A DNA stretch of 64,000 bases from the NCBI GenBank assembly GCA_030159075.1, contig BROG01000816.1, forward strand, positions 1 through 64,000, written 5' to 3'. This DNA is from Atrina japonica. Lineage: Eukaryota > Mollusca > Bivalvia > Pterioida > Pinnidae. The notes beneath the pieces are model-generated. The model was not told the origin of the DNA, did not search any database, and saw only the letters and a program-made list of their open reading frames with translations. The translations under genes and the position numbers were made by a program. Positions within the stretch are counted from its first letter, which is position 1; the number at the start of each line of letters is the position of its first letter. Of the stretch, positions 13,201 to 23,287 are shown one piece after another.

Positions 13201-16200
13201 CATCAAATGACACAGATGGCTATATGTACAGTCATTTAATATCTAAAAAAATAAACGTTTCAAAAAAGGATTTTACAAGGTTATTTTGGGTAAAAACAGT
13301 GAAAAATGATTGAAAATCACAAATTTTGGGGAATTATTTATTACAATTATCTGTTCAGATATACATCCAATGAAGTGCCACATATGTATTTATGTAAGTT
13401 CATTCCATATCTCAAAAAATTAGAAATTCCAAAAAATGTTTTTTACAAGGTTATTTTGGGGCACAAACAGTGAAAAATGATTGAAAATCACAGATTTTTG
13501 GGAATTCTTTATTAAAATTATCTGTTTTGATATATGTTCCATCAAATATCCCATCAGACACATATGACTATATATACATGATATAGGGTCATTCAATATC
13601 TAAAAAAAACATTAAAAATGGTTTTACAATGTTATTTTGGGGGTACAAACAGTGAAAAATAATTGAAAATCACAGATTTTTGGGAATTATTTATTAAAAT
13701 TTTCCATTCAAATATGTGTATGATTAAGTGGCATTTTGTCTTCAGTAGGTCATTTCAAATTACAAATACTGAAAAGTTTTAACAGATGGTTTTACAAGGT
13801 TATTTTTAAGTAAAAACTGTGTAAAATGATTGGGGAGTTTTTTTTTAAACATTGTATATTGTGATATTTGTGCAGTCAAGTAACCCATAATTATGTCTTT
13901 AATAATGGTCATTCTATGTTACAAACAATTGGAAAGTTCCAATAAATGGTTATTTTGGGGTAAAACCATGGGAAATGATTGAAAATCACAGATTTCTTAT
14001 CTTTTTATATTTATTCTAATCAAGTGACGTTTTCCTCTGCAATGTTGGTTATTCTCTGTCATATTCAAATGACACATTCGAAAATTAATTTTTATGTATC
14101 GTGAATTTTTCGGGTGAAGAAAAAAACACATGAAAGGTATACAGAAACCACATATTTATGGAAATGATATATGAAATTCATCTCTTGTACATTATTTTCG
14201 TATTAGATATTAAAAGAATATTTTTTAAATTCTTAAACATGGATAGCCAGGGCGAATTTTAATGGAAATGACAATATTTCATGGATGAATGAATTAAATA
14301 AGCTTGTGTAATGTCTTCATTATATATTGGTAGCATCTGTACAAAACATGTGAATGTCTGAACAGAGAAATAATACATGTGTATTGTCATTTAAATAGTA
14401 ATGACTTGTAATCCAACACCAGAATTTGCTGCCAATCAGACAATCGGAAATTATCAGACTAAGACAGGATTTTTGGTTTTTACTTGCCCTGTATCCAATC
14501 ATGATATGCTGGGTATCCATGTATAGGAAATAATTAAGGTGGGGGACCAGAAGCAGGAAAATTATCTCATTTTATATCTACATCTCTTCAGTTTGAATTT
14601 TTTTTCATGGATTTCCTAAAATTATGATTTTCAACAGTGGAAATAATCAATCCATCCGAGTAATACAGGAAGAGATGCATTAAATAATATAATTATATAT
14701 TATAAACTATAAACACAGATGTCGTTGAGTGAGGCAGATAAAAGAGAGCAGTTGTGTTAAATAATTATAGTTCAGCACTTCCTAGCACTCATGTTTACTA
14801 AATTAAAGTGAGATTTGTATCTTCATATTTCTTTAATTAACTATTTGTAACCTTTACTGTAATTTGCATCTACAGGGGCATTTATTGAATAATGTTTTGA
14901 TTGTATTTCAATAAGTGGGACCTATTAAACTTGAACCTTTTGATGTCATAAAAGCAGACAACATTTGTGGAAGAGCAAGGAATGTTGTGTCATCTAGTAC
15001 ATATTATAAGTGTAGAATAGGACTGAAAGAGGGTGAAATATACTTGTAGATTTCACTGAAACAAATCAAACTGATTCAGAATAAGAGATGATATCAGAAA
15101 GTTTAAGAAAGTTTTCTTCTTTGAAATGGTATTACCTACAGAACATGCTGTATGTCATTATATGGACATTCTAGAGGAGTGGAGGCAAAATATACATATC
15201 TTAACACTTGGCTTACAAACATTGATTTACCATAATCTTTTAATTTCTAACATCTGAATCAGTTAACAAAATATATTTTATTGACTTTTCATAAACGATG
15301 CCATAACATAATCTGGAGATATAAATGTATATAACAATAACATTGAGGAGAGTTCATGCGCATCATCGTCTGGTTAGAATATTGGCTGAGGTCAGGTTAG
15401 CCTGTGTCAACTACTCATACATGTGCATTAATAAAACTTACATGGTACGGTGTATATATATATGTCTTATGATTCAAAGCTTATCTCAGGCTTCAGATGT
15501 CGGATTATTGTTTTATTTTGGGGGAATTGACCATATCTCTGATTACTCTTATGTTTTCCCTTTAATAAAGAGAATCTTCATAATATGCAAAAAAGTTTTT
15601 TTGAATAATTTACTAGTTAAACTCTCTATCAGCTAAAGAACATACATAAGTCATGTATTTTTCTGTTTAGATGACAGGTCATTCTCTGTCATAAACAAAA
15701 CATCTTCCACACTTTGCAGGAGGTATTTTATAGATACTGTATTCGACCCATTAAGTGCCCATGGTGCTCCAAAATTTTTTATAAGGCACAATGGTAAAGT
15801 TGCTGTAGTTATTACTGAGGACACCTTTCAACATAATTCTGTTTAGGTTTTTTGGGTCCACATCTCCTTGTCAACCGGCTATAAAAGATTCTCGGGTATA
15901 TGTAAAAAAAAAATTGGAGGGGCGCTTATAGGGACATGGGCGCTTAGTGGGTCAAATATGGTAAAACATGAAGGATCAGTTATGATAAAAAAAATTGACA
16001 TGTTGTATGTCCTTTTATGGAAGCTAATCTACAATTCTTTGGATTACATCACCTTGTATATCTTATCAGCACAAACATATTAAGATATCAATAGTTAAAT
16101 CATATTTCAAAATTTTCTTATTTTGTATTCAAATTTGTGAACATTGACTCGACTGTATGGCCATTTAATGTTTAACATTTGTTTGTCCATGTGTGTGAAA

Positions 16201-18997
16201 AACTTACACTGCAGGTAAATCCTATACCTATAAGTTCATGATTAATAAAAAATCAGTTGCTTTAACTGTCATATAGGATAAAACATTCAATTCTTTGTGA
16301 AGTTATTTCGCAAATATGGACATGGATTCTTATACATGACAAAAATTTTTGTAGCTGTGGGAGCCTGTAGATTTGATTGGAGCGAAATTGGCCTAGACTT
16401 GATGAGGTCATCTGTAGTGTATGTTGACAGCAGAGATGCAGCGCTAGCTGAAAGTGGTGATGTTATTATTTCAAAGGTAAGATTTATTATCTTAGGGGAA
16501 AGGACTCAAGCAAAAACAACAGAATGTTAACCAGAATCAAACTCCTCCTAAATCTCATTGATATTGAGCAAAATACCAAATTTGAATTCTGGTTCAAAAT
16601 TTAGGATAGAAACATCACGTTATTAGACAGAAACCAACATGTTGCAAACAGACATACAGACAAATACATGGAATAATTTTTATTTTTATTTTTGATGAAT
16701 AATATTGTCGCCGAGGTAAATCAGTAAATGACCAATCATTATCTAGAATAGAATTAAGTTGATATAATGGTTATATATAAAGGTAAATTTTGTATTATTT
16801 AATAAAAAATGGAACCCCCAAGGTGGAGTGGTAAAAGCATCACTCTTTAAACAAGATGTCGGCATTCTTTTTGTGGGAACTCTGAAAAATGGTTTACTAC
16901 TTTACTGTTTATGATTGGCCACCACCATAAAATAGGGAAGTTATCGACTTTGACCTCAAACTTCCAATAAAACAAACAATCCTGAATCATGTTGTTGAGT
17001 AGACTTGATACCAATCTTCAGATGGGTATAAAGAAATATATCTAAATTGTGTTACATCACAATTTATATTGGTTCATGACTGAAGGGCATTGCAACCAAC
17101 AGTAATCATTAACTCATTCAAACCTAAAGACACATTTGGACTGGTCTAAATCATAGATTTACAGAAAAGTCCATTGTGTTTTAGGCATTGATGAGTTAAC
17201 TTATGCATGTTTAGCATTTGTATAAATGAATAAATTTTAATTTTGTAAATCTTATGTATATGTAGGATTTCAATAGCCTGCTGGTTGTAGTCTAATGTGA
17301 ATGATTAACGCCCTTGATCTGAACTCTTCAGATCTGATGGATGGGGCGTGAAAGCTAAACAGTTTAAATGTATTTGCAGTTCTTGAAAAAAAAACGAGAA
17401 CACAATCAGAGGTTTTCAATATATGTTTCTGCAGAGTTTGTATTTACGTTTCAAATTTGATGATAATCGAGGATAAATAAATGTTCAGAAAAAAAAGAAA
17501 ATACATTGAACATATACTGCAAGTAAATTAAAGGTTTACAGTTGTAATTTTTACGATAAATAAAAATATACTATACCAGTAATTTGAAAAAAAAAATTGA
17601 GTGTTCCGAACTAGTCAATGCAACGTCTCAAAATTCTGACGAAAATTACTATGACGTCACTGTCTGGCACAGTAAAAAGCATTCTGATTGTGTATGGATT
17701 CAGGCGTTAATGTAGGGATCGAAGTGAGCGAAATATTAAGACTGGATTATTCAGGTTAGGTTGTATTCTGGAATTCTTCAGTGTTTTAAGAGCACACAAG
17801 CATTCTAGTAATATGATAAAGACCAAACAAAATGTTTGGATATTATACAGGTATATCAAGTCTTCATATATTATTTCAATACAATAAATAATTTTGGTCA
17901 CATATCAGGTGAAAAATACTGGATTTTTGCTATTTTCTCAAGGAGTCAAACTAGTTATAAAAGTAATTTTCATTGTAATCAGCCATGTTTTTTATAACAG
18001 GATATCACATAGTCTCATTTACTGTGAGACTTTCATTCTCAGAAAATGAAAGTAGAATCGGGCAGTTTTGGATGCTACAGTAATATAGGAATGGGATATT
18101 AGCAGGTGAGATGGGCACTACATTAATGAGAGGTTTTTAGTGAGCAGTTTTCGGTGTTTCAGAAGTGAAAGGGTTAAAAAAAAAAATACAACTTGCCAAC
18201 ATTGCGTCGCCATCAGACATTTTGTCTGACACAAGCAGCTCTTTCGTCAGACATAGACAATTTTCGTCGGTCTTGCCGACAAGACCTATGGATTACAACA
18301 GCTCTGCTAATATAATATGTTTTAACTTGTTTTTATATAGGCAGATATCTATGCAGAGTTGGGAGAAATGGTGACAGGAATAAAAGAAGCACAAAAAGAC
18401 AAGACAACTGTCTTCAAATCTTTAGGTAAGACGTAAGAATTATTGTCTTTAAATCTTTAGGTAAATCATAAGACAAGACAATTGTCTTTAAATCTTAACA
18501 TCCATTGTATGTCATAAGACACAACAACTGTCTTTAAGTCTTTAGGTAAGTCATAAGACAAGAAAATTGTCTTTGAAATGTTAGGAAATGTAAATTGTAG
18601 TAAATTTGAAAGTTAAGAAAAAGCAGAGTAATGTATAGACAAAGAACGCTTTTATTTCAGCCATCTAGAGATGTTTGATTATATGAAGTTTCTGAGTCTG
18701 TATAAGGGCTCCCTGCCAATGCAGTAGGATTTAACTATGCCATTTATAATGCAGAATAATTCACCAATATGAAGTCACTTCACATTTAAAGTACTATGGG
18801 TAAATATGTTGCCCTCAGTAAAACTGTAATCACATAGAATTCAATACAGATTGTTTTCTATGACTACTGTATGTCTAGTTTTGGTGTTGTCATTGATTTT
18901 GATCAGTATGTTTTTTCCTGTGTCTTTGGCAGGTTTGGCAGTAGAAGATGCATTATCAGCAAATTTAGTACAGAACTGTCTGAAGTCTGTTCAGTAA
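164..18997 (+). CDS. CRYM: Mu-crystallin / ketimine reductase, copy A (8 exons, 303 aa)
   Basis: Coding exons are 164-315, 3926-4070, 7321-7383, 9698-9799, 10740-10917, 16355-16476, 18341-18425 and 18933-18997. All introns are GT-AG and the joined frame is open from ATG to TAA. The family (ornithine cyclodeaminase/mu-crystallin) includes vertebrate CRYM, a cytosolic NADPH-dependent reductase of cyclic ketimines that also binds thyroid hormone. Visible landmarks are QPVRT (Arg41), ATKLV (Lys69, the family's active-site lysine), MDGNVIT and MRTAAVSA (Arg110), the Rossmann motif LGSGNQA (132-138), SRTFANAE after the second Rossmann strand (the Arg suits NADPH phosphate), VKSGAHINAVGACR, YVDSR and KTTVFKSLG. 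At 303 aa it is close to the 314 aa of human CRYM; the shortfall is mostly at the N-terminus. The start is the first ATG of exon 1, matching copy B. No TATA box is evident upstream and no AATAAA lies close after the stop. Confidence 0.96.
322..1359. mobile_element. Outer MITE-like element with inverted ends, in CRYM-A intron 1
   Basis: Left end GTCCATGGAAATACCGAAAA at 322 and right end reading inward as the reverse complement (TATTTCCATGGAC ending 1359). Both inward parts carry CCGAAAACA / AAAACACCAGAAAA type repeats (left part resumes at 1051-1080; right at 1290-1345). No coding capacity. It is split by a second insertion at 345-1032. Confidence 0.65.
345..1032. mobile_element. Inner MITE-like element nested in the outer one
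   Basis: The terminal inverted repeats contain GTCGAAATATCTAAAAGGA (from 351) and its near reverse complement ending about 1025, both extended by AAAAGGAC-type short repeats. An 18-bp direct repeat, TGGAAATACCGAAAACAA, flanks it at 327-344 and 1033-1050 and looks like a target-site duplication. A perfect hairpin around AGCTAATATTAGCT (777-817) and an ATT microsatellite lie inside. Confidence 0.7.
2460..2648 (+). mobile_element. MITE-like repeat (CAGTGAAACTTGTATATAA ends), copy 1
   Basis: Starts ACTACAGTGAAACTTG and ends in AGGTTTTACTATAGT, imperfect inverted ends. The body repeats GGTGGTCTTTATA several times. An inverted relative lies at 5487-5650. No frame. Confidence 0.5.
3926..4070 (+). 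CDS. CRYM: CRYM copy A exon 2
   Basis: 145 nt after acceptor TTTCAG, ending before GTAAGTA. It encodes FLGVMPAY through TGVPET and carries Lys69 in ATKLV. The exon ends in phase 0. Confidence 0.95.
4380..4429. repeat. (TA)n microsatellite
   Basis: About 50 bp of uninterrupted AT dinucleotides. Confidence 0.95.
4590..4766. mobile_element. Short DNA-transposon-like element with G/C homopolymer ends
   Basis: Ends CATAGGCGTCGGA and (reverse strand) CATAGGCATCAGA form inverted repeats. Inside, runs of 7 to 12 G pair with runs of C, and GGGGCGTAAGCCCC is a hairpin. It sits between two (TA)n tracts in CRYM-A intron 2. Confidence 0.5.
4782..4839. repeat. (TA)n microsatellite
   Basis: About 58 bp of AT dinucleotides flanking the G/C-run element. 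Confidence 0.95.
5400..5486. repeat. (TA)n microsatellite
   Basis: About 86 bp. Its translation gives YIYIYI frames on both strands; these are not genes. Confidence 0.95.
5487..5650 (-). mobile_element. MITE-like repeat, copy 2 (inverted)
   Basis: Reverse complement relative of 2460-2648. It shares GTACCATTTGTGTACAAATC and CAACCTCTATA and ends ACAAGTTTCACTGTA. It directly follows a long (TA)n tract. Confidence 0.5.
6095..7165 (+). mobile_element. LINE (L1/Tx1-like) ORF2 fragment, decayed
   Basis: A 5'-truncated non-LTR retrotransposon lies in CRYM-A intron 2. It begins at the reverse transcriptase C motif (LQYADDTAIF at 6115-6144) and continues through typical post-RT sequence: FTVIGVTFTADL, ISPLGKITIIKSLLIPKITH, LYKFVWNAKVEK, LIQDYDKGGTRIIHLD, SVWYNPLIKIN. 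Several stops and frame changes show it is dead. The clade call rests on motif memory only. It ends near a (TG)n/(TA)n tract at 7160-7207. Confidence 0.75.
7160..7207. repeat. (TA)n(TG)n(TA)n microsatellite
   Basis: Compound dinucleotide tract at the 3' end of the LINE fragment. Confidence 0.85.
7321..7383 (+). CDS. CRYM: CRYM copy A exon 3
   Basis: 63 nt, 21 whole codons, between TTTTTAG and GTAAGC. It encodes IMDGNVITTMRTAAVSAVATK in part; Arg110 of MRTAAVSA is the second family arginine. It differs from copy B by about five bases. Confidence 0.95.
8005..8165. mobile_element. MITE-like element with CTGTATGTGTA ends
   Basis: Left CTGTATGTGTATTTAAATTAGC and right TAAAATAAGTACACATACAG are near inverted repeats. 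GCGCTAA-type internal motifs pair as well. Non-coding, in CRYM-A intron 3. Confidence 0.5.
8850..9570 (+). repeat. 40-bp minisatellite in CRYM-A intron 3
   Basis: Unit ACCACCATATAAGGACTCTA then TCCACCATAGACAGACTGTA, about 17-18 copies. The copies are most uniform at 9240-9560 and decay leftwards. A few degenerate units survive at the same place in CRYM-B (36770-36850). Confidence 0.95.
9698..9799 (+). CDS. CRYM: CRYM copy A exon 4 (dinucleotide-binding motif)
   Basis: 102 nt, 34 codons, after TTTTCAG and before GTATAG. It encodes YLAREGSS, then LGSGNQARSH, the glycine-rich turn of the Rossmann fold. The exon lies just downstream of the 40-bp minisatellite. Confidence 0.95.
10540..10715 (+). 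repeat. Short degenerate array in CRYM-A intron 4
   Basis: Three to four units of the type GATACAGACTTGTGATATTT then GGTAATTAAC. They match the basic unit of the large array in the same intron of copy B. Confidence 0.65.
10740..10917 (+). CDS. CRYM: CRYM copy A exon 5
   Basis: 178 nt after TTTTGTAG. It encodes VRIFSRTFANAEKLANEIGG through GAHIN plus one base of Ala214. It includes ADVIVTVTSATTPVL, the family's central Rossmann strand. About 97% identical in DNA to copy B exon 5, far more than the other exons. Confidence 0.95.
12470..14060 (+). repeat. ~170-bp satellite-like tandem repeat in CRYM-A intron 5
   Basis: At least eight diverged units (period about 150-180 bp), recognisable by GTTATTTTGGGGTAAAAACA, GTGAAAAATGATTGAAAATC, ACAGATTTTTGGGAATTATT and CACATATGTATTTA. 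It is absent from copy B. A SINE interrupts the first unit. Confidence 0.85.
12569..12812 (+). mobile_element. tRNA-derived SINE with 13-bp target-site duplication
   Basis: Pol III box A-like TGGCAGAGTGGTTAGAGCAT and box B-like GGTTTGAATCCC (12631-12642), then a tRNA-unrelated body ending TTGTTGAGTATGGCGTAAAA and an A-rich tail. ACATATTTCTGGA flanks it at 12556-12568 and 12813-12825. Same family as 35217-35430 and the antisense copies at 30560-30665 and 62925-63100. Confidence 0.88.
14061..15734. other. Intron sequence, nothing recognised
   Basis: AT-rich part of CRYM-A intron 5 with only short chance frames on both strands. Confidence 0.6.
15735..15963. mobile_element. MITE with 29-bp inverted ends
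   Basis: Left end TACTGTATTCGACCCATTAA GTGCCCATG (15735-15763) is the reverse complement of 15935-15963 with about five mismatches. GGGGCGCTTATAGGG lies inside the right end. No coding frame. Superfamily not assignable from this copy. Confidence 0.75.
16355..16476 (+). CDS. CRYM: CRYM copy A exon 6
   Basis: 122 nt after TTTTTGTAG, ending TCAAAG before a canonical GTAAGA donor. It encodes AVGACRFDW, then LMRSSVVYVDSRDAAL and SGDVIISK. Confidence 0.95.
16812..16960 (+). mobile_element. Decayed SINE relative
   Basis: GGTGGAGTGGTAAAAGCAT, CACTCTTTAAAC and GGCCACCACCATAAAA match parts of the SINE family at 12569 and 35217 in order, but box B is lost. Confidence 0.45.
18341..18425 (+). CDS. CRYM: CRYM copy A exon 7
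   Basis: 85 nt after TTTTATATAG. It encodes ADIYAELGEMV through KTTVFKSLG. The 3' end of the exon with its donor is duplicated several times into the following intron. Confidence 0.94.
18397..18590 (+). repeat. Tandem copies of the exon 7 end and donor in CRYM-A intron 7
   Basis: The end of exon 7 (GACAACTGTCTTCAAATCTT TAG/GTAAG) recurs as ATTGTCTTTAAATCTTTAG/ GTAAATC at 18443-18467 and CTGTCTTTAAGTCTTTAG/ GTAAGTC at 18528-18552, plus partial copies. Each supplies a donor-like site. Copy B has a weaker version at 42300-42365. Confidence 0.75.
18933..18997 (+). CDS. CRYM: CRYM copy A exon 8 (terminal)
   Basis: 65 nt after TTTGGCAG, ending in TAA at 18995-18997. It encodes LAVEDALSANLVQNCLKSVQ. 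The family's C-terminal helix motif MAVEDTVAA is recognisable in LAVEDALSA. Confidence 0.95.
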
Positions 18998-19834
18998 TAT
19001 TCTATTCAGACCTGATTCATCTTCTACGTAATTTTAAAAGTCCAATACTAGGTCCTGCATGCTACAGATGGAATTAACATTTAAGTCTGTAATGGTAGGG
19101 CTGTATTGATAGACAGTGTTGATGCATTGACTCTTTGAAATTCTTCTTTACTGCTAAACACACCGTCAGAAAACCACGGTCCAGAATTGCTATGCTCTTT
19201 CCTACCCATGGTCTAATGTGACCAAAATCTCTCATATATATTTTATTCTTCATGAAGCCTCAGCCAATGCAAGTAAACGGAGCTAGCATTCCTCAACTAA
19301 TCAGATTGAGGCTTCTAAACAATATCAACAGACTATAAGATAGCTTTTGTTGTTGATCAAAACTACCATGATTAGATAAATTGGACAACACCTTCTCTTT
19401 GAAAATATTCATTAGCTACGAGAGACTTCAGTTGCATGAGACCACGGGTAGGAAAGAGCATACCGATTCTGGAATGTGGTTTTATGATGATGTGCTTAAC
19501 ATGGAGCAAGGAAATCGTACTTATATTGTAAAAAAACTCATTATTTCTTTGAAAACAAATTGGTGAGGCCTTATGGATGTCTTTGTTACATGTCATATGA
19601 AGTAAAAATAACTTAAGTGTTAATGAGTAAAACATGTAGTAAAAAAAGTAGTAGTAACTTGATAAGCAAATTTCCAAAGAGCCAGTGAAAGAATGTAAAT
19701 TTAGACTTAAAAATGTAAATTGTGACCTATACACCTTAAGTAGTCGGATAAATACTTGTTAGGCAGAGAAAGCAATTACATTACAATACTCAATCATATA
19801 TCCGTAAGTAAGGTGTTTTAATTACATATACAAT

Positions 19835-19835
<1 letters not shown>
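18998..19835. other. Downstream of CRYM-A, 3' UTR/intergenic
   Basis: No recognisable gene. No AATAAA close to the copy A stop was found, so the transcript end is undefined. Confidence 0.5.

Positions 19836-19837
<2 letters not shown>

Positions 19838-19866
<29 letters not shown>
19838..19866. repeat. (TA)n microsatellite
   Basis: Short AT tract inside an imperfect palindrome (CAATCTTTATATAT ... ATATAAAGGTTG). Confidence 0.85.
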
Positions 19867-19869
<3 letters not shown>

Positions 19870-20036
19870 TATAAAGGTTGTTCTGAAATTAAATTATTAT
19901 TCCAGATAGTTGTATATTTTATCTATATGTTTTTACTTGATTTATGCATTGATTTCATACTTGATTTGATTTGATGAAATACATGTTTTTGGTATATATT
20001 CTGATGGCTTTTTCTGGCACAAACCAATCTAATGAC

Positions 20037-20311
20037 CTTTCATGCTCAGTTGGTAGCATGCTAGACTCTTGACCATGAGGTTGTGAGTTAAAGTCCAACT
20101 GGTGGCAGGTTGTTTTCCTGTCCTTCAGATTGAGACAGTAAAAACCAAAGTCCCGTGTCACTGTAGGTGTCGGCACATTAAAGCACCCTCACTGCCATAA
20201 GTGCCGAGCATAGGCCAGAATTTGAAGCCTTTCAGTGGCATTTGGTGACGTCTCCATATGAGTGAAAGATTCTTGACTGGGACGTTAAACAACAATAAAC
20301 AAACAAACGTT
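20037..20311 (+). mobile_element. tRNA-derived SINE, second family
   Basis: Box A-like TGCTCAGTTGGTAGCATGCT, box B-like GGTTGTGAGTTAAAGTCC, then a body with GTGCCGAGCATAGGCC and GTGAAAGATTCTTGACTGGG ACGTTAAACAAC, ending in an A-rich CAAACAAA tail. The body matches the SINE at 43526-43758. Confidence 0.8.
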
Positions 20312-21300
20312 TCATTCAGGTTTTGAATTTTTCATCTTTTTCATCATTCATATTTGAATTCATAAATACTTCAATCCAGGTGTACAGGTCCAAAGTTTTT
20401 TAGTTTATAGTGAGGTGTGTACCTCTTTCACAAAAAATATATTAACTTTTTGGCCATGAAATATTTCTATTAACAGTATCATTCTTTGCATTGTTTAAAA
20501 ACGAATGGAACTGAAAAGCTCTAGTAATTATGGCACACAGGGATGAACAAGAACCTTAGTGTCTTGGAAGCCTGGAGTTTTATATGTAAATCCATGGAAA
20601 CGCTAGCATACACAGTTATGTCTTATGTAGTGGATATTCTTTGAATAGTTTTAAATAAATACAAATGTGCCAAAATTATATGAATGTTGGAACTCTGCAT
20701 GTGCATACATAAATGATGATTCCAAAGCAATTCATGAATAAAGCATCATATCACAAGTGATCATTCTAGAATTAATGTCTACTCTAATATTCTGAACCTT
20801 TTTTATATTCTGTATGCCTTTATGTAAAGATGAAAATAAAGTTCATGTTGGCATAACACAGATGTTCAAATTGTGCTACTCTTAAGCTACTCTGTGTAAA
20901 GATAGAACACAATGTTTATTACTTTGAACTCGTAGTTAACAATCCATGAAAACGGTCATAAAAAAATATAAAGATAATTATAATTTTTTCAACATTCCAG
21001 AGATCATAAATTGTTTGGGTTCTGGATAAATTGATTGTGAGCAATTGATGGAAGCCAAACATCATTTTAACCCCATGAATGTTAAAAACATTAATTTGCA
21101 AATATGATTTCTCTTAGAATAAATCTTTAAACTATTTGGTTGATTAGCACATAAATGTATTATATTTTTATCTAAACTTTTGAACATTTTAAAATTTTAC
21201 TTTTCATTTTTTTTTTTGCGATTTGAATTTAACCAGAATATACAGATATAAAATATTAAAACATCTCATCGTTTTTCATTTGTTTGTTTGTTTAGAATTT
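20312..21300. other. Intergenic, nothing recognised
   Basis: AT-rich sequence without a supportable gene or repeat array. Confidence 0.55.
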
Positions 21301-21307
21301 TGGCATT

Positions 21308-21350
21308 TAGAGAGAGAGAGAGAGAGAGAGTGTGTGTGTGTGTGTGTGTA
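21308..21350. repeat. (GA)n(GT)n microsatellite
   Basis: About ten GA units directly followed by ten GT units. Confidence 0.9.
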
Positions 21351-21619
21351 TTGAATAATGACTGTTCTTATGACTATAATGGGACAGATTCTCCAGGAGA
21401 ACATTTTCACAAGTATTGGGAGAAATGCGTTCACCTGTGAAATAAGTATACATTTGTCTTGTATGGTCTGATCAATACATTTTGATTTGGTACTCCAATT
21501 ACATCAAATGTGATAATGATAGAAAATTGTCATAATTAACTGACATCACGTCTGGATATATTTAAATGTCGAAGGCCACAGCTAGCTTTTTTATGGTACA
21601 CCGTTGTCCATCCATCTGT

Positions 21620-21867
21620 CCGTGTATGTCCTGACAAATTTTTAACAATGTATGGTTCCATTAATGCTGGGTACTTTCGAATCTTAAGATTGCGACCTTT
21701 GCTGTTACGGAGTTATGGGACTTACATAGTTAATGTTTGAAAAACATGTTTCACAGTAACACAAGTTTGTTTTCAAGAATCTTTTTCAATTTTTAAGCAA
21801 TGTTTGGAACCCTGAAGACTAGTGTCTGAGTGGGTGTAAATACAAAATTTAGTTGTCAAGTTGTAAA

Positions 21868-21901
<34 letters not shown>

Positions 21902-22260
21902 ATACAACATGGCACGAGTCACATTTCTACTCTTACGGTTAAGACTTAATTTGTTTAATTCGTTCAAAATTAAATTGTTTGACATTAGTAAAGTTTCCTT
22001 ACATGAATCCTTATCAAATTTTTACACAATGTTTGGTTCCATGATGACTAGGTACGTTTTCGAATTTTACGATTTTGACTTTTGCCGTTTCGGAGTTATG
22101 GGACTTTATTCGTAAAAATTGATAAATATTACACTTTTTAGAAATAGATTTGCTTTCACGAATCTTACAAAAACTTTACACAATGAGTGGTTCCATGAAG
22201 AGACCCATCGTTACGATTTTGACTTTTGTCAGTTATGGTCTTTTTGTTAAAATTCAAGGA
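21620..22260 (+). repeat. Degenerate repeat with three related ~150-bp segments
   Basis: Segments near 21635, 22010 and 22165 share AATTTTTACACAATGTTTGG TTCCAT, then CGAATTTTACGATTTTGACT TTTGC and CGGAGTTATGGGACTT. The frames across it are not conserved between segments, so they are not treated as genes. Confidence 0.55.
21830..21885. repeat. Perfect 22-bp stem, 12-nt loop hairpin
   Basis: 21830-21851 (AGTGGGTGTAAATACAAAAT region) is the exact reverse complement of 21864-21885. It may be a small foldback element or a structured RNA; no other evidence. Confidence 0.8.
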
Positions 22261-22319
22261 AAAAAATTATACGACGTCATGTTATCCAATGCATTGCAAT
22301 GAGTGCTCCGTAAAACAAC

Positions 22320-23270
22320 ATTCAAAATTCAAATTCAGTAAATACAACTGAATTTTTTTTTGTGATTTGACTCTCACGTATCAGATTTACTGTCGACTTT
22401 TACTGCAAGGGCCAGGTTTTAAATCAGTGATTTTGTCGTTATAACATGTTCGCTGTTGTATATTTTTTCATATTTATCGCAAACATTTTTTGTTTTGTAT
22501 ATAGCCATTGTGCATATTTATAAAATCTAACTCCAGTATGAGTTCCAGATAGAAAAGTTTAATTCAATAATATAATTTTAACAATCTAAACTATCAACGC
22601 AAATCTCCTCCATCCCCATGATTACAACAGATGCAGACGACGTGTGTAGGGATACAAAGAGCTCTGGATAAGCAGTTCCGGATTGAATTTTTCAGTACTG
22701 ATAAAAAAATTAAGACCCGTCCAGAATAATATGCCCGGTATAATGACATTTAACAGCAATGACATAATATCAGCAACTTTATCCCATGAACGAATTAAAA
22801 ATAATTTTTTTCTTGTGATGTTTTCGGTTAACCACTTCTATAAGCATATCATTTTCGCGGCAAGGTAATATGGTACGTATCGGACAAAGTACTTTACAGA
22901 TGAAACTACTTCTCCTTTAGGAGACTGGTCCAGCTGTAAGTAATTGATGATGTGAAAACAGCTGGCAAATACGCTACATCGGTGTCCATGATTGGCGCTG
23001 AACCGTATCCTGTTCTTCATCGTTAATTTAATTTGTTCTGTCTCATTCATCTTTAATTACTGTCGAATCTGAATAAGCCTCCAGTAATTCGTGATACATA
23101 TTTCAAAAATGAAATGGACATCAGTTCCGGGATATAAATCAGATTGACAATGACCAAGATGTAGATTCTTTTCATTGACCTTTATAAGACACAAACAGGC
23201 AATTAAAAACCAGGTTACACAACAAATGGGACGGTTTCGACTTTCCTATTGTGGTACTATACCTGACAAC
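22320..23270. other. Intergenic, nothing recognised
   Basis: No gene or clear repeat. Short frames only. Confidence 0.5.
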
Positions 23271-23287
23271 TATGGGGTGCCATTTCA

